Shown here: positions 17,573 through 27,076 of the stretch, one piece after another
Layout: each line of letters opens with the position of its first letter
Numbering within the stretch: position 1 is the stretch's first letter
Assembly: GCA_005938025.2 (NCBI GenBank)
Contig: VCCI02000001.1
Coordinates: 992,001 to 1,056,000, forward strand
Direction of reading: 5' to 3'
Length of the DNA: 64,000 nt
Origin: Inquilinus sp. KBS0705
GTDB lineage: Bacteria > Bacteroidota > Bacteroidia > Sphingobacteriales > Sphingobacteriaceae
The notes under the pieces: generated by a model
Databases searched by the model: none
What the model saw: only the letters and a program-made list of their open reading frames with translations
What the model was told of the DNA's origin: nothing
Made by a program: the position numbers and the translations under genes

Positions 17573-20215
17573 ATGGCTGAAGGAACAGAAAACGAGTCAC
17601 AGAACGAAGACAGAATTATTTCGATAAATATAGACGAGGAAATGAGAGCAGCTTACATTGATTATTCAATGTCTGTAATTGTTTCAAGGGCATTGCCCGA
17701 TGTACGCGATGGTTTAAAACCAGTACACAGGCGCGTATTGTATGGCATGCTCGATTTAGGTTTAGCAAATAACAAACCCTATAAAAAATCGGCCCGTATA
17801 GTGGGCGAGGTGCTGGGTAAATATCACCCGCATGGCGATACATCAGTATATGACGCTATGGTGCGTATGGCACAGGATTGGAGCCTGCGCTATCCATTTG
17901 TTGAAGGACAGGGTAACTATGGGTCTATTGATGGTGACCAACCCGCGGCAATGCGTTACACCGAGGCAAGGCTGGAGAAGATAGCCGAGGAAATGCTGGC
18001 TGATATCAATAAGGATACTATTGATTTTCAGTTAAACTTTGATGATTCGTTACAGGAGCCAACCGTACTGCCTGCAAAATTCCCTAACCTTTTGGTTAAT
18101 GGTGCAAGCGGTATTGCGGTAGGTATGGCCACCAATATGGCCCCGCATAACTTATCAGAGATTGTTGACGCTACTATAGCATTGATAGATAACCGCAGTA
18201 TCGAGATATCAGAACTGATGACTTACGTTAAAGGTCCCGATTTCCCTACAGGCGGTATCATTTATGGTTACGAAGGCCCGCGCCAGGCGCTGGAAACCGG
18301 TCGTGGCCGTGTAGTAATACGCGCCCGTGCCGAAATTGAAACCTATAATAACGACCGTGAACGTATTATTGTAAGCGAAGTACCTTACCAGGTAAACAAA
18401 GCGCTGATGATAGAGCGTACTGCCGAGTTGGTTAACGAAAAGAAAATTGAAGGTATATCTGCCATTCGTGATGAAAGTAACCGCGAGGGTATACGTGTTG
18501 TTTACGAGATAAAACGCGACGCAAACGCAGCTATCGTACTAAATAACTTATACAAATACACCGCGCTGCAAACATCGTTCAGTGTAAATAATATTGCACT
18601 TGTACATGGTCGCCCAATGCTGCTTAACCTTAAGGACCTGATTCATCATTTTGTTGAGCACAGGCACGAGGTGGTTATCCGCCGCACTAAGTACGAGTTA
18701 TCAGAAGCAGAAAAGCGCGCGCATATATTAGAAGGTTTACTGATCGCACTTGACCATATCGAGGAAGTGATAAGGTTGATACGAGCATCGTCTACACCAG
18801 ATGAGGCCAGGGAAGGCTTAATGAGCCAGTTTGGCCTAAGCGATATTCAGGCACGTGCTATTTTAGATATGACCTTAAGGCGTTTAACAGGCCTGGAGCG
18901 TGATAAGATAAAAGACGAGTACACTGCATTAATGAAAACCATCGACTACTTAAAATCTATTTTGGCCGATGAAGGTTTGCGTATGCAAATAATCAAAGAC
19001 GAATTAATAGAGATAAAGGAGAAATATGGTGATGAGCGCCGTACCGAAATGGTGCATTCATCAGCAGAAATGCAAACCGAAGACTTTATTGAGGATGAGG
19101 ATGTGGTAATTACCATATCTCGCGAGGGTTACATTAAACGTACTTCGCTTACCGAGTACCGCAGACAGGGCAGGGGGGGTAAAGGATCTTTAGGCAGTAA
19201 CAGCCGCGATGCCGACTTTATCGAGCACTTACTCATCGCATCAAACCACAATTATATGCTCTTCTTTACCGAAGCGGGGCAGTGTTTCTGGTTACGTGTA
19301 TTTGAAATACCGGAAGGTACGCGTACTTCCAAAGGACGCGCTATCCAAAATATCATCAATATCCCTAAAGAGGAAAACATAAAGGCTTATATCAAGTTAA
19401 AATCGCTTAAGGATACTGAATACCTGGAGAACAATTTCATCATTATGTGTACCCGTAAAGGTGTTATCAAAAAGACATCTTTAGAGGCATATTCTCGCCC
19501 GCGGGCTAATGGTATCAATGCCATCAACATTAACGAAGGCGATTCGTTATTAGAAGCAACCTTAACAACCGGTACCAGCGAAATTGTGATGGCTTTACAA
19601 TCAGGCCGTGCCATACGCTTTAACGAATCGACCGTTAGGCCAATGGGCCGCACAGCAACGGGTGTGCGCGGAATAAGTCTTGATAGCGATAACGATGAGG
19701 TTATTGGTATGATAAGTATTGATGATAAAGAAACTACTGTGTTAGTTGTTTCTGAAAAAGGCTACGGTAAACGTACTGATATTGACGACTACAGAGTTAC
19801 TAACCGTGGTGGTAAAGGTGTTAAAACTTTAAATATTACTGAAAAAACCGGAAACCTTGTTGCTATAAAAGGTGTTACAGATAAGGAAGATCTGATGATC
19901 ATCAATAAATCGGGTATAATTATACGCATGGCTATAAGCGAATTGCGTACAATGGGCCGCGCTACACAGGGTGTTAAGTTAATAACGCTTAAAGGTAACG
20001 ATGAGATTGCTTCGGTTGCAAAAATTGAGCACGAGGACGAAGAAGAACTTGATGAAATTATAGTAGAAGAAGCGGAAGCTGATAAGGCGATTGCAGAAGC
20101 TACTGATGCTGATATAGAAGCCGGTGCCGATAAAAATGTAGGTATACATCCGGATACTGAAATAGACAAAGGTGACTCAGATGATGAGCCTGCTGATGAC
20201 GACAAAACAGAATAA
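17573..20215 (+). CDS. gyrA: DNA gyrase subunit A
   Basis: 880 residues. Breakage-rejoining subunit of gyrase; the active-site tyrosine is Y129 in [10 protein letters not shown]. The quinolone region reads [11 protein letters not shown], so E. coli positions 83, 84 and 87 are Thr, Ser and Asp (T90, S91, D94). The GyrA-box in the C-terminal propeller is present as [12 protein letters not shown], close to QRRGGKG, which separates it from ParC. The C-terminus is a very acidic tail (for example [18 protein letters not shown]), as seen in other Bacteroidota GyrA. Two TPR genes follow, the first only 3 bp after the stop. Confidence 0.96.
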   Translation: MAEGTENESQNEDRIISINIDEEMRAAYIDYSMSVIVSRALPDVRDGLKPVHRRVLYGMLDLGLANNKPYKKSARIVGEVLGKYHPHGDTSVYDAMVRMAQDWSLRYPFVEGQGNYGSIDGDQPAAMRYTEARLEKIAEEMLADINKDTIDFQLNFDDSLQEPTVLPAKFPNLLVNGASGIAVGMATNMAPHNLSEIVDATIALIDNRSIEISELMTYVKGPDFPTGGIIYGYEGPRQALETGRGRVVIRARAEIETYNNDRERIIVSEVPYQVNKALMIERTAELVNEKKIEGISAIRDESNREGIRVVYEIKRDANAAIVLNNLYKYTALQTSFSVNNIALVHGRPMLLNLKDLIHHFVEHRHEVVIRRTKYELSEAEKRAHILEGLLIALDHIEEVIRLIRASSTPDEAREGLMSQFGLSDIQARAILDMTLRRLTGLERDKIKDEYTALMKTIDYLKSILADEGLRMQIIKDELIEIKEKYGDERRTEMVHSSAEMQTEDFIEDEDVVITISREGYIKRTSLTEYRRQGRGGKGSLGSNSRDADFIEHLLIASNHNYMLFFTEAGQCFWLRVFEIPEGTRTSKGRAIQNIINIPKEENIKAYIKLKSLKDTEYLENNFIIMCTRKGVIKKTSLEAYSRPRANGINAININEGDSLLEATLTTGTSEIVMALQSGRAIRFNESTVRPMGRTATGVRGISLDSDNDEVIGMISIDDKETTVLVVSEKGYGKRTDIDDYRVTNRGGKGVKTLNITEKTGNLVAIKGVTDKEDLMIINKSGIIIRMAISELRTMGRATQGVKLITLKGNDEIASVAKIEHEDEEELDEIIVEEAEADKAIAEATDADIEAGADKNVGIHPDTEIDKGDSDDEPADDDKTE

Positions 20216-20218
20216 TAC

Positions 20219-21316
20219 ATGCGAAAACGTAAGATCGGGTTATTGATTTTAGCGTTGTTTACTACATCCGTTGCTTTTTGCCAGTCAGAAGCATTAAAGG
20301 TTGTAGTAAACAACCTAGCATTTTATAAGCAAAAAGGCGACCTGCAATTTTTAGCGAAGGCCAAAAAATCTGCTGATAGCCTGGTGGTGAGCAAGTCAGA
20401 CTCGGCCGATTTGGAAAAGAATGTTTATCGCATTATTATAAACTCCAGTATACTATATACCGACTCGTTAAACAAACTGCAGCAACCTGATAATTTTATC
20501 GACCAAACTACCCAGCTTTACGATAATTTTGCCCAGAAAGGTAAAATATATAAGTACCAGGCCGAAATGGATTACGCCAAACGTTGCCTGGCCAACGCTT
20601 ACATACGCCGTGGGTTTGCCTTTAGTAAAAACAACGATTTTGCTAAAGCCGCTGCATCTTTTCAACAGGCGAAAAAGTATGCGCCCGATTTTAAAGCAGT
20701 TAATGCCTATATAGCGTATGCCAATAATAAATTGGGTAACCTGCAGGATGCTGCTAAGTATTACAATAATTTAATAAATACTGACAGTACCCGCACAGAT
20801 TATATTGAAACCGCATCATCTATTTATAAGTCAATAGGTGATACGACCAAGGCTTTGCAGGTAATAAAACGTGCGCGTCGTATTTTGCCAAATGATAAGC
20901 AATTACTGCACGACGAGGCAAATATTTATAATAACAGAAGGGACTACAAAGCGTTAGAGCCATTAGTGATCCCGCTTTTAGATAAAAACCCCAACAATGC
21001 TGATATTACTTTTATAGCGGCAAATTGCTATGATCATTTAAACCATTATGACAAAGCAGAGTCATTATACCTGCGCGCAATTGAATTGAATGGTACAGCT
21101 TACGAGCCTGTTTTTAACCTTGGGGTGCTTTATTTTAAAAAGAGCACTTTTACTAATAATGATAATAAAAATATCACAAGTGCTATATTGTGGTTGGAAA
21201 AGGCCAGCGAAATGGCGCCTGGTGATAAAAACTGCTTAAAGTTATTGCAGTTAGCATACACAAAAACTGGCGATAACGAGCTTTTAGAGAGAGTAAACAA
21301 CAAATTAGAACAATAA
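20219..21316 (+). CDS. Secreted TPR-repeat protein
   Basis: 365 residues. Signal peptide MRKRKIGLLILALFTTSVAF (cleavage near CQS). At least five tetratricopeptide-like helical repeats can be seen, for example NAYIRRGFAFSKNNDFAKAA (residues ~123-145), AYIAYANNKLGNLQDAAKYY, NADITFIAANCYDHLNHYDK and YEPVFNLGVLYFKKSTF. TPRs are protein-interaction scaffolds; the partner is unknown. It starts 3 bp after the gyrA stop, so it is co-transcribed with gyrA, and a second TPR gene follows. Confidence 0.83.
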   Translation: MRKRKIGLLILALFTTSVAFCQSEALKVVVNNLAFYKQKGDLQFLAKAKKSADSLVVSKSDSADLEKNVYRIIINSSILYTDSLNKLQQPDNFIDQTTQLYDNFAQKGKIYKYQAEMDYAKRCLANAYIRRGFAFSKNNDFAKAAASFQQAKKYAPDFKAVNAYIAYANNKLGNLQDAAKYYNNLINTDSTRTDYIETASSIYKSIGDTTKALQVIKRARRILPNDKQLLHDEANIYNNRRDYKALEPLVIPLLDKNPNNADITFIAANCYDHLNHYDKAESLYLRAIELNGTAYEPVFNLGVLYFKKSTFTNNDNKNITSAILWLEKASEMAPGDKNCLKLLQLAYTKTGDNELLERVNNKLEQ

Positions 21317-21382
21317 ACCAATTAAACGTGATCAGCTATTTACCTATATGTAAATTGATCATTTCATCAAAATTGTATACAA

Positions 21383-22633
21383 ATGAAAATTAAATTTTTT
21401 ATGGCCGGCCTTTTAGGTCTAATTTCAGTAACTGCCTTTGCGCAAAAAGGGGAGTTGAACACAGCACAAACGGAATATGATAAGTATGAAAGTTTGAAAA
21501 GCCAGCCTACATTGGCTTTGCCAAGTTTACAAAAGGCCAAAGAATCTATCGACAAAGCCGCTGCAAATACCAAAACAGCAACACTGCCTCAAACTTATGC
21601 AGTAAAAGGTGGTGTTTATGCGTCGTTAGCCGAAAACGATACTGTTGCCACTACATCAATGCCTAATTTTGTTATCGCGCAAGAGGCCTTAACAAAAGCG
21701 AAAGAAGCAGATACAAAGGGCGAATTTAAAAAGCTGATTGATAATGGATACCTTATATTAGCCCAATATCAAATTAAAAAAGGTGTGAAGGCATTCCAGG
21801 CCAAACAGTATGAAGATGCCTACAAAGCCTTCGATTTTTACCGCACTGTATTGCCCGAAGATACAACGGCTATATTATATACAGGCCTTGCTGCTTTAAA
21901 CGCTAAAAATTATCCTGCAGCCATCGCTAACTATAACAAATTAGTAACTACTAAATACTCCGGTAACGAAGGTGTATATGGCGATCTATCATCGATATAC
22001 TTAGAAACTAAAGATACAACCGCAGCTTTAAAAGCAATAAGCGATGGCTTGGCTAAATATCCTAAAAATGCCGAATTAAGGAAAAAAGAGATTGTTATAA
22101 GCTTGCAAAGTGGTAAACAAAAAGAAGTGCTTGATAAAATTCAGGCTGCTATTGCAAACGATCCCAAAAATAAAGATCTGTATTACTACGCTGGCTTGGT
22201 ATACTCGCAAGCAGCTGACGAATATGGCTCTCAAGCTAACAAAACAAAAGATGCTGCTGCAAAAACAGCATTGTTAGCAAAAAGAACAGATAGCTTTGAA
22301 AAAGGAAATGCTATGTATAAAAAGGCGCTGGAAATTGATCCTAACTATTTTGAAGCTAACTTAAACCTGGGTTATGTTATCATAGCACCTGCAATTGATA
22401 GCTACAATGCAGCTAACAGATTGCCTGCAAACAAGCAAAAAGAATATGAAGCCGCAATAGCCAAAGCTAAAGTACAGTTTGAATTAGCTAAACCATACTT
22501 ATTAAAGGCGGTTGAACTTAATCCAAAATCGCCAGATGCATTAAGTAACTTATTAACTTATTACAAAGGCACAAAAGACGATGCTAACGCCGCTAAAATA
22601 AAAGCACAGTTAGATGCATTACCTAAAAACTAA
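21383..22633 (+). CDS. Secreted TPR-repeat protein
   Basis: 416 residues. Signal peptide MKIKFFMAGLLGLISVTAFA (cleavage before QKGELN). Repeats of TPR type run through the whole length (AYKAFDFYRTVLPEDTTAIL, GLAALNAKNYPAAIANYNKL, LSSIYLETKDTTAALKAISD, LNLGYVIIAPAIDSYNAANR). It is probably periplasmic or outer-membrane associated and paralogous in style, not in sequence, to the preceding gene. A terminator hairpin lies 37 bp downstream, ending the gyrA-TPR-TPR unit. Confidence 0.83.
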   Translation: MKIKFFMAGLLGLISVTAFAQKGELNTAQTEYDKYESLKSQPTLALPSLQKAKESIDKAAANTKTATLPQTYAVKGGVYASLAENDTVATTSMPNFVIAQEALTKAKEADTKGEFKKLIDNGYLILAQYQIKKGVKAFQAKQYEDAYKAFDFYRTVLPEDTTAILYTGLAALNAKNYPAAIANYNKLVTTKYSGNEGVYGDLSSIYLETKDTTAALKAISDGLAKYPKNAELRKKEIVISLQSGKQKEVLDKIQAAIANDPKNKDLYYYAGLVYSQAADEYGSQANKTKDAAAKTALLAKRTDSFEKGNAMYKKALEIDPNYFEANLNLGYVIIAPAIDSYNAANRLPANKQKEYEAAIAKAKVQFELAKPYLLKAVELNPKSPDALSNLLTYYKGTKDDANAAKIKAQLDALPKN

Positions 22634-22669
22634 TAGGCAGAAGGAGTAATTATTTATTTATTTATTTAG

Positions 22670-22700
22670 GCCCGCTACTATAGCGGGCTTAAATTTTATA
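22670..22700 (+). terminator. terminator of gyrA-TPR unit
   Basis: GCCCGCTA (22670-22677), loop CTA, TAGCGGGC (22681-22688), followed by TTAAATTTTA; 8-bp GC-rich stem with an AT-rich rather than pure T tail. Confidence 0.75.
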
Positions 22701-22707
22701 TTAATAC

Positions 22708-22722
22708 TTAACATAATGTTAA
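22708..22722. promoter_or_regulatory. 15-bp palindrome upstream of SDR gene
   Basis: TTAACATAATGTTAA is perfectly symmetric around the central A and lies 134 bp before the SDR start; it has the shape of a dimeric repressor site. No regulator gene adjoins. Confidence 0.35.
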
Positions 22723-22855
22723 TTATGAGAATTAATTTTGATTATGCTAAGTGTGGAATATACGTTAGATATGTCAATCTCAAAACATCTTTCTATATAC
22801 CTTAATATATTGTAAGTTAGATTATTTACACTTGCCTAATTAAATTTAGTGATAT

Positions 22856-23650
22856 ATGGATTTGCAATTAAAAAATAAAACAGCGCTGGTTACTGGTTCA
22901 ACAGCCGGCATTGGTTATGCTATAGCCAGGTCGTTAGCAGCCGAGGGCGCTAATGTATATGTTAATGGCCGCGAACAAAAACGTGTTGACGCTGCGGTAC
23001 AAAAAATAATTGCCGAAACTGGCAATGCAAATATTAAAGGTTTAATAGCCGATTTTGCGGATAAGCAACAAGTAGAGAATCTGATAAGCCAATTGCCGCA
23101 GGTTGATATACTGGTAAATAATGTAGGGATCTTTGATCCGAAGGAATTCAAACAAATTACCGACGCCGAATGGTTTAAATTTTTTGAAGTGAATGTTTTG
23201 AGCGGTGTACGGTTATCACGGGCATATTTTGATAAGATGCTGGCCAATAACTGGGGTCGTGTTATATTTATATCAAGCGAATCAGGTATACAAATACCTG
23301 CAGAAATGATTCATTACGGCATGACAAAAACCGCCCAAATAGCCGTTGCCCGCGGTTTAGCCGAGTTAACAACAGGTACAAATGTTACTGTTAATACCGT
23401 TTTACCCGGTCCAACTGCTTCCGAAGGTGCCACTGCGTTTATAAAAGCCGTAGCTAAAGACCAGGGATTAACCGATGCAGAAATGGAAAAGGAATTTTTT
23501 ACCAATATGCGTGGTTCGTCACTTATTAAGCGCTTTATAGCGCCTAATGAGATAGCCAGCATGGTAACCTATATTGCCAGCCCTTTGTCGTCGGCTACTA
23601 ATGGGGCAACATTACGTGCAGACGGTGGTGTTATAAAAACAGCGTTCTAA
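22856..23650 (+). CDS. SDR family oxidoreductase
   Basis: 264 residues. Classical short-chain dehydrogenase: TGSTAGIG (14-21, TGxxxGIG), NNVG (the usual NNAG with V), S144-region ISSESG and YGMTK (Y and K catalytic). RADGGVIKTAF at the end is the usual C-terminal pattern. V-N-GR (NGREQKR) after the second strand suggests NADP(H). The subgroup with a helical insertion before the C-terminus (AFIKAVAKDQGLTDAEMEKE) is widespread in Bacteroidota but has no assigned substrate. Confidence 0.85.
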   Translation: MDLQLKNKTALVTGSTAGIGYAIARSLAAEGANVYVNGREQKRVDAAVQKIIAETGNANIKGLIADFADKQQVENLISQLPQVDILVNNVGIFDPKEFKQITDAEWFKFFEVNVLSGVRLSRAYFDKMLANNWGRVIFISSESGIQIPAEMIHYGMTKTAQIAVARGLAELTTGTNVTVNTVLPGPTASEGATAFIKAVAKDQGLTDAEMEKEFFTNMRGSSLIKRFIAPNEIASMVTYIASPLSSATNGATLRADGGVIKTAF

Positions 23651-23659
23651 AAATACGCA

Positions 23660-23690
23660 CAAAAAAGCCCGGACTATAATAGCCCGGGCT
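23660..23690 (-). terminator. terminator of the small lipoprotein gene
   Basis: AGCCCGG (23666-23672) pairs with CCGGGCT (23684-23690). On the minus strand it is followed by a T6 run, so it serves the minus-strand lipoprotein gene, and it may also stop the SDR transcript. Confidence 0.85.
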
Positions 23691-23707
23691 AACGTTAACC
23701 AAAAGCA

Positions 23708-23923
23708 TTATGGCTTTTTGGTAGTATCTCTTGTGGTGGTGTCCCTTTTAGTGGTATCGGTAGTAGTGGGCGAAGTTGTAGTAGCCGGCGCAACCGTAGT
23801 AGCTGTTGAATCTGTAGCTGTACTGTCAGAAGCGTTTCCGGCGCTCTTTGTTGAGCTACAACCCATTGCCAATGAACCGAAGATCGTCGCTACTAACGCG
23901 AAACTCAAAATTTGCTTTTTCAT
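23708..23923 (-). CDS. Small Thr/Ser-rich lipoprotein
   Basis: 71 residues from the ATG at 23923 (a TTG eight codons upstream is less likely). Lipoprotein signal MKKQILSFALVATIFGSLAMGC with lipobox LAMGC. The mature part is low complexity: repeats of TDSTATT, TTSPTTTDTTKRDTTTRDTT and a final KKP, about half Thr. It is likely an unstructured, possibly O-glycosylated surface lipoprotein (Bacteroidota glycosylate D-S/T-A/L/V/I/M/T motifs, several of which occur here). An inverted repeat in the promoter area (23956-23976) may be an operator. Confidence 0.7.
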   Translation of the reverse strand: MKKQILSFALVATIFGSLAMGCSSTKSAGNASDSTATDSTATTVAPATTTSPTTTDTTKRDTTTRDTTKKP

Positions 23924-23955
23924 AGATATAAGTTTAAAAGTTTTCAATTTGTTAG

Positions 23956-23976
23956 ATGTATAAAAATCTTATACAT
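23956..23976. promoter_or_regulatory. inverted repeat upstream of small lipoprotein gene
   Basis: ATGTATAA (23956-23963), 5-nt spacer, TTATACAT (23969-23976): perfect 8-bp arms, 33 bp before the lipoprotein start. Operator-like; no matching regulator recognised. Confidence 0.35.
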
Positions 23977-24097
23977 GTTCGGCTTAGTATTGCAAAGTCT
24001 GTTCCAAACTATTGGCATATGTAAATTTTGTGCTGTATTTGTAAATAATGTGGGTATTATACATACATGCTCAATATTTTTCTGATATTTAACGTTA

Positions 24098-24571
24098 ATG
24101 GTAGTATCAGAAAATATGCTGAAATGGATGATGCGCCTCTACCCTCCCCTTTTGTTTCAGCGGATATGGGTACAGCGTTTCGGCAAGGGTTTTAGGAGTG
24201 TAAAGGTTAAAATAAATAAAAGCTTATTAAATAAAAACCCGAACGGAAGCATATTTGGCGGGACGATTTTTGCAGCGGCCGACCCATTTTACCCGGTTTT
24301 ATTTAACCAAATATTAAATACAAAAGGCGGCAAACTTAAAATATGGTCTAAATCAGCAAAAATAGACTTTTTAAAACCGGGGTTAACCAATCTGTTTTTT
24401 GAAGTTGAAATAACTGATGCAGATATTGAACATGCCCGGCAAACCTTAAGCATATACGGCAAGTATGAACATGCTTTTCCGTTAGATATTTATAATACCG
24501 ATGGCGAAATATGCGTATCGCTGATAAACGAGGTGTACATACGCGATTTAAATTTTAAAACAGAACTATAA
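24098..24571 (+). CDS. DUF4442 (hotdog-fold) protein
   Basis: 157 residues. Matches the DUF4442 pattern of thioesterase-like hotdog proteins: the N-terminal amphipathic stretch WMMRLYPPLLFQRIWV, the central NPNGSIFGGTIFAAADPFYP (residues ~46-66, equivalent to the hotdog helix) and LFFEVEITDADIEHARQTL. Likely acts on acyl-thioesters but lacks a demonstrated activity. No signal peptide, cytoplasmic. First gene of a close series with a GNAT protein 4 bp downstream. Confidence 0.75.
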   Translation: MVVSENMLKWMMRLYPPLLFQRIWVQRFGKGFRSVKVKINKSLLNKNPNGSIFGGTIFAAADPFYPVLFNQILNTKGGKLKIWSKSAKIDFLKPGLTNLFFEVEITDADIEHARQTLSIYGKYEHAFPLDIYNTDGEICVSLINEVYIRDLNFKTEL

Positions 24572-24575
24572 ACAG

Positions 24576-25031
24576 ATGCTTGTGTTTATGAATGATGCCG
24601 CCTTTATAAAAAAGGGATTTTTAATAAGTACCGACGTTAACCTGATAGATTTTGAAGCTGTATACGACTACCTGGATAAGCAATCGTACTGGGCTAAAGG
24701 GATACCTAAAGACAGGCTGCTTAGAGCTACCAATAACTCGATGTGCTTTGGTGTGTATAAAGATGGTAAACAGGCCGGTTTTGCCCGTGTAGTTACTGAT
24801 AAAGCCACCTTTGCTTACCTATGCGATGTGTTTGTGCTACCGGCATACCGTGGTTTTGGTTTATCGAAGTGGCTGATGCAAAGTATAATAAACCATGATG
24901 AACTGCAGGGCTTGCGCCGATGGTCGTTAGCTACGCAGGATGCGCACGGTTTATATAAGCAGTTTGGGTTTAAAGAGGTAACAAATCCCGAAGTATGGAT
25001 GCAGATTTTTACGCCTTATATACAGGATTAA
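24576..25031 (+). CDS. GNAT family N-acetyltransferase
   Basis: 151 residues. The acetyl-CoA-binding motif A is LCDVFVLPAYRGFGLSKWLMQSI (the R/Q-x-x-G-x-G/A pattern reads YRGFGLSKWL). C-terminal LATQDAHGLYKQFGFKEV is motif B. The start may be the ATG at 24576 or the in-frame ATG at 24588 (MNDAAF), which gives a more typical N-terminus. Substrate unknown. It lies between DUF4442 and an AlbA_2 protein with 4- and 9-bp gaps, so the three are co-transcribed. Confidence 0.85.
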   Translation: MLVFMNDAAFIKKGFLISTDVNLIDFEAVYDYLDKQSYWAKGIPKDRLLRATNNSMCFGVYKDGKQAGFARVVTDKATFAYLCDVFVLPAYRGFGLSKWLMQSIINHDELQGLRRWSLATQDAHGLYKQFGFKEVTNPEVWMQIFTPYIQD

Positions 25032-25040
25032 TTAAGAGAG

Positions 25041-25664
25041 ATGAATTTAAAGAGACTGATTTTTGAGGGTGAAGGCGTATCGCTTGATTTTAAAAAAACC
25101 ATTACCAGCTGCGAAAAAATAGCTAAAACGATGGTGTCGTTCGCTAATAATGTTGGTGGCCGGTTGCTGATAGGTGTTTTGGATGATGGTACCATTAAAG
25201 GTGTAAAAGCCGAGGACGAAGAGCGCTATATGATAACCAAGGCGGCTAATTTTTTTACCCGCCCTGCACTCGAGCCCGAATTTGAAGAGGTTTATTATGA
25301 TGATAAGTTGGTGCTGGTGGTTAACATACCCGAGAGTAGCCTAAAACCACACTATTCGCTTGCCGAGGATGGCAAATGGTGGGTATATATACGTGTTAAA
25401 GATAAAAGCGTATTGGCCAGCAAAATTGTTGTTGATGTTTTAAAACGATCAGCTGATGATAATGGTGTGTTGATAGAATATACATCAAAGGAAAAAGCCC
25501 TTTTAGAGCATTTGGAAGCTACTCAGCGTATTACTGTTAAGGAATTTTGCGACATGCTGAACATAGGCCGCCGCCGTGCCCAACGCATATTGGTTAATCT
25601 GGTATTATCCGGCGTTATACGCGTGCACACGACTGAAAAAGAAGAGTTTTACACAGCCAGCTAA
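25041..25664 (+). CDS. AlbA_2 / Schlafen-like domain protein
   Basis: 207 residues. The AlbA_2 domain (about residues 1-110) is recognised from LDFKKTITSCEKIAKTMVSF followed by ANNVGGRLLIGVLDDGTIKG, the E/D-F-K..........AFANT.GG.LLIGV.D.G.I.G pattern. The C-terminal 60 residues (KALLEHLEATQRITVKEFCD, IGRRRAQRILVNLVLSGVIR) are a winged-helix DNA-binding domain. Such proteins are putative nucleic-acid-binding regulators; no exact role can be assigned. Third gene of the DUF4442-GNAT-AlbA_2 series. Confidence 0.82.
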   Translation: MNLKRLIFEGEGVSLDFKKTITSCEKIAKTMVSFANNVGGRLLIGVLDDGTIKGVKAEDEERYMITKAANFFTRPALEPEFEEVYYDDKLVLVVNIPESSLKPHYSLAEDGKWWVYIRVKDKSVLASKIVVDVLKRSADDNGVLIEYTSKEKALLEHLEATQRITVKEFCDMLNIGRRRAQRILVNLVLSGVIRVHTTEKEEFYTAS

Positions 25665-25682
25665 ATTCACTCAGCTATTCAT

Positions 25683-25690
25683 TACTTTTG
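25683..25690 (+). promoter_or_regulatory. -7 box of MATE gene
   Basis: TACTTTTG matches TAnnTTTG and lies 12 nt before the ATG at 25703. Because it overlaps the upstream in-frame TTG at 25688, the true start must be the ATG. Confidence 0.55.
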
Positions 25691-25702
25691 CCTCCCTTAG
25701 TA

Positions 25703-27076
25703 ATGAAAGCCACTTACCACAAATATCGTTCGTATTACCAGGATAGCCTTAAGCTGGCTATCCCAGTAGTGATATCGCAGCTTGGGCATACCCTCGTGCA
25801 GATGTCAGATTCGGTTATTGTGGGCCACTTTGCGGGTACTGCCTCCCTTGCAGCCGTAGCCTTAGTAGGTAGTTTGTTTATGGTGCCATTGGTTATCGGT
25901 ATGGGCATCAGCTATGGTATTACACCACTTATAGCCCAATATAATGGCCGTAACGATCATAAAGAGTGCGGCAGGTTATTATCTAACAGTTTGTTTTTAA
26001 ACCTGCTTACGGGCCTTGTATTATTTGTGTTTATATACTTTGGTGTTATTTTGGTGATAGACAAGCTGCATCAATCGCCCGAAGTGGTGCAACAGGCACG
26101 GCCATTTTTATTGTTGCTTAGCTTATCGCTTATTCCTTTATTGGTATTTAATACATTTAAACAATTTGCCGAGGGACTTGGCTTTACCAAACAGGCCATG
26201 CTGATATCTATTTGGGGCAATGTGCTTAACATTTGTCTGGGTATTATATTTGTAAAGGGTTTATTTGGCATACAGCCTATGGGTGTGCGCGGCGTGGGCT
26301 ATAGTACCCTTATTGATCGTTGTGTAATGGCTATAGTAATGGCTGTTTATGTATTTCGCTCCCCTATCTTCAGAAAGTACCTTACTGATTTCGCTATTAA
26401 AAATGTTGACCGCCTGCGTAGTTTGCAAATACTAAAAATTGGCGCTCCGGTTGCCTTGCAGTATGTATTTGAAATTGGCGCGTTTGGCGGGGCAGCATTA
26501 TTTATTGGCTCGTTAGGGGCCGTGCCGCAAGCCGCGCACCAGGTGGCCATAAGCCTTGCCGCCATGACGTATATGATGGCCAGTGGCGTATCGTCGGCTG
26601 CAGCCATACGCTCAGGTAATTATTTCGGATCGGGAAACCACCGGCAACTGAGGTTATCCGCCATATCAAACTATCATATTGTTATTGCATTTATGTGCTG
26701 CACGGCGGTTATATTTACGCTGTTTAACCATATTTTGCCCTGGATATATACTTCAGACAAACAAGTAATAGCCATTGCACAACAATTACTTATAGTTGCC
26801 GCTTTCTTTCAGCTTTTTGATGGTACACAAGTGGTTGGCTTAGGGATATTACGCGGCATGGGCGATGTAAATATACCAACAGTGATCACCTTTATATCTT
26901 ATTGGATAATTGGTTTGCCCATAGCATATCTGCTGGGTATACATCTAAATTTAGGTGTAATGGGTGTTTGGTACGGGCTGGTTTCGGGCTTGATGTCAGC
27001 CTCAATTATGCTTTTCTGGCGTTTTCAGGTCATCAGCAAAAGCCATCAGGCAGTAATTATCGACGATATACGTTAA
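25703..27076 (+). CDS. MATE family efflux transporter
   Basis: 457 residues from ATG 25703; the upstream TTG at 25688 overlaps a -7 box and is rejected as start. About twelve hydrophobic segments in two repeats, MATE/NorM type: VVISQLGHTLVQMSDSVIVGH in TM1 and GAPVALQYVFEIGAFGGAALFIG opening the second half, with QAAHQVAISLAAMTYMMASG the conserved loop-helix. Exports drugs or metabolites in exchange for H+ or Na+. Its last 4 bases overlap the convergent histone-deacetylase-like gene. Confidence 0.9.
   Translation: MKATYHKYRSYYQDSLKLAIPVVISQLGHTLVQMSDSVIVGHFAGTASLAAVALVGSLFMVPLVIGMGISYGITPLIAQYNGRNDHKECGRLLSNSLFLNLLTGLVLFVFIYFGVILVIDKLHQSPEVVQQARPFLLLLSLSLIPLLVFNTFKQFAEGLGFTKQAMLISIWGNVLNICLGIIFVKGLFGIQPMGVRGVGYSTLIDRCVMAIVMAVYVFRSPIFRKYLTDFAIKNVDRLRSLQILKIGAPVALQYVFEIGAFGGAALFIGSLGAVPQAAHQVAISLAAMTYMMASGVSSAAAIRSGNYFGSGNHRQLRLSAISNYHIVIAFMCCTAVIFTLFNHILPWIYTSDKQVIAIAQQLLIVAAFFQLFDGTQVVGLGILRGMGDVNIPTVITFISYWIIGLPIAYLLGIHLNLGVMGVWYGLVSGLMSASIMLFWRFQVISKSHQAVIIDDIR

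Noticed and set aside
19789-20313. 174-aa Ser-rich minus-strand ORF at the gyrA end
   Set aside because: Its poly-Ser run is the reverse of the acidic GyrA tail codons.
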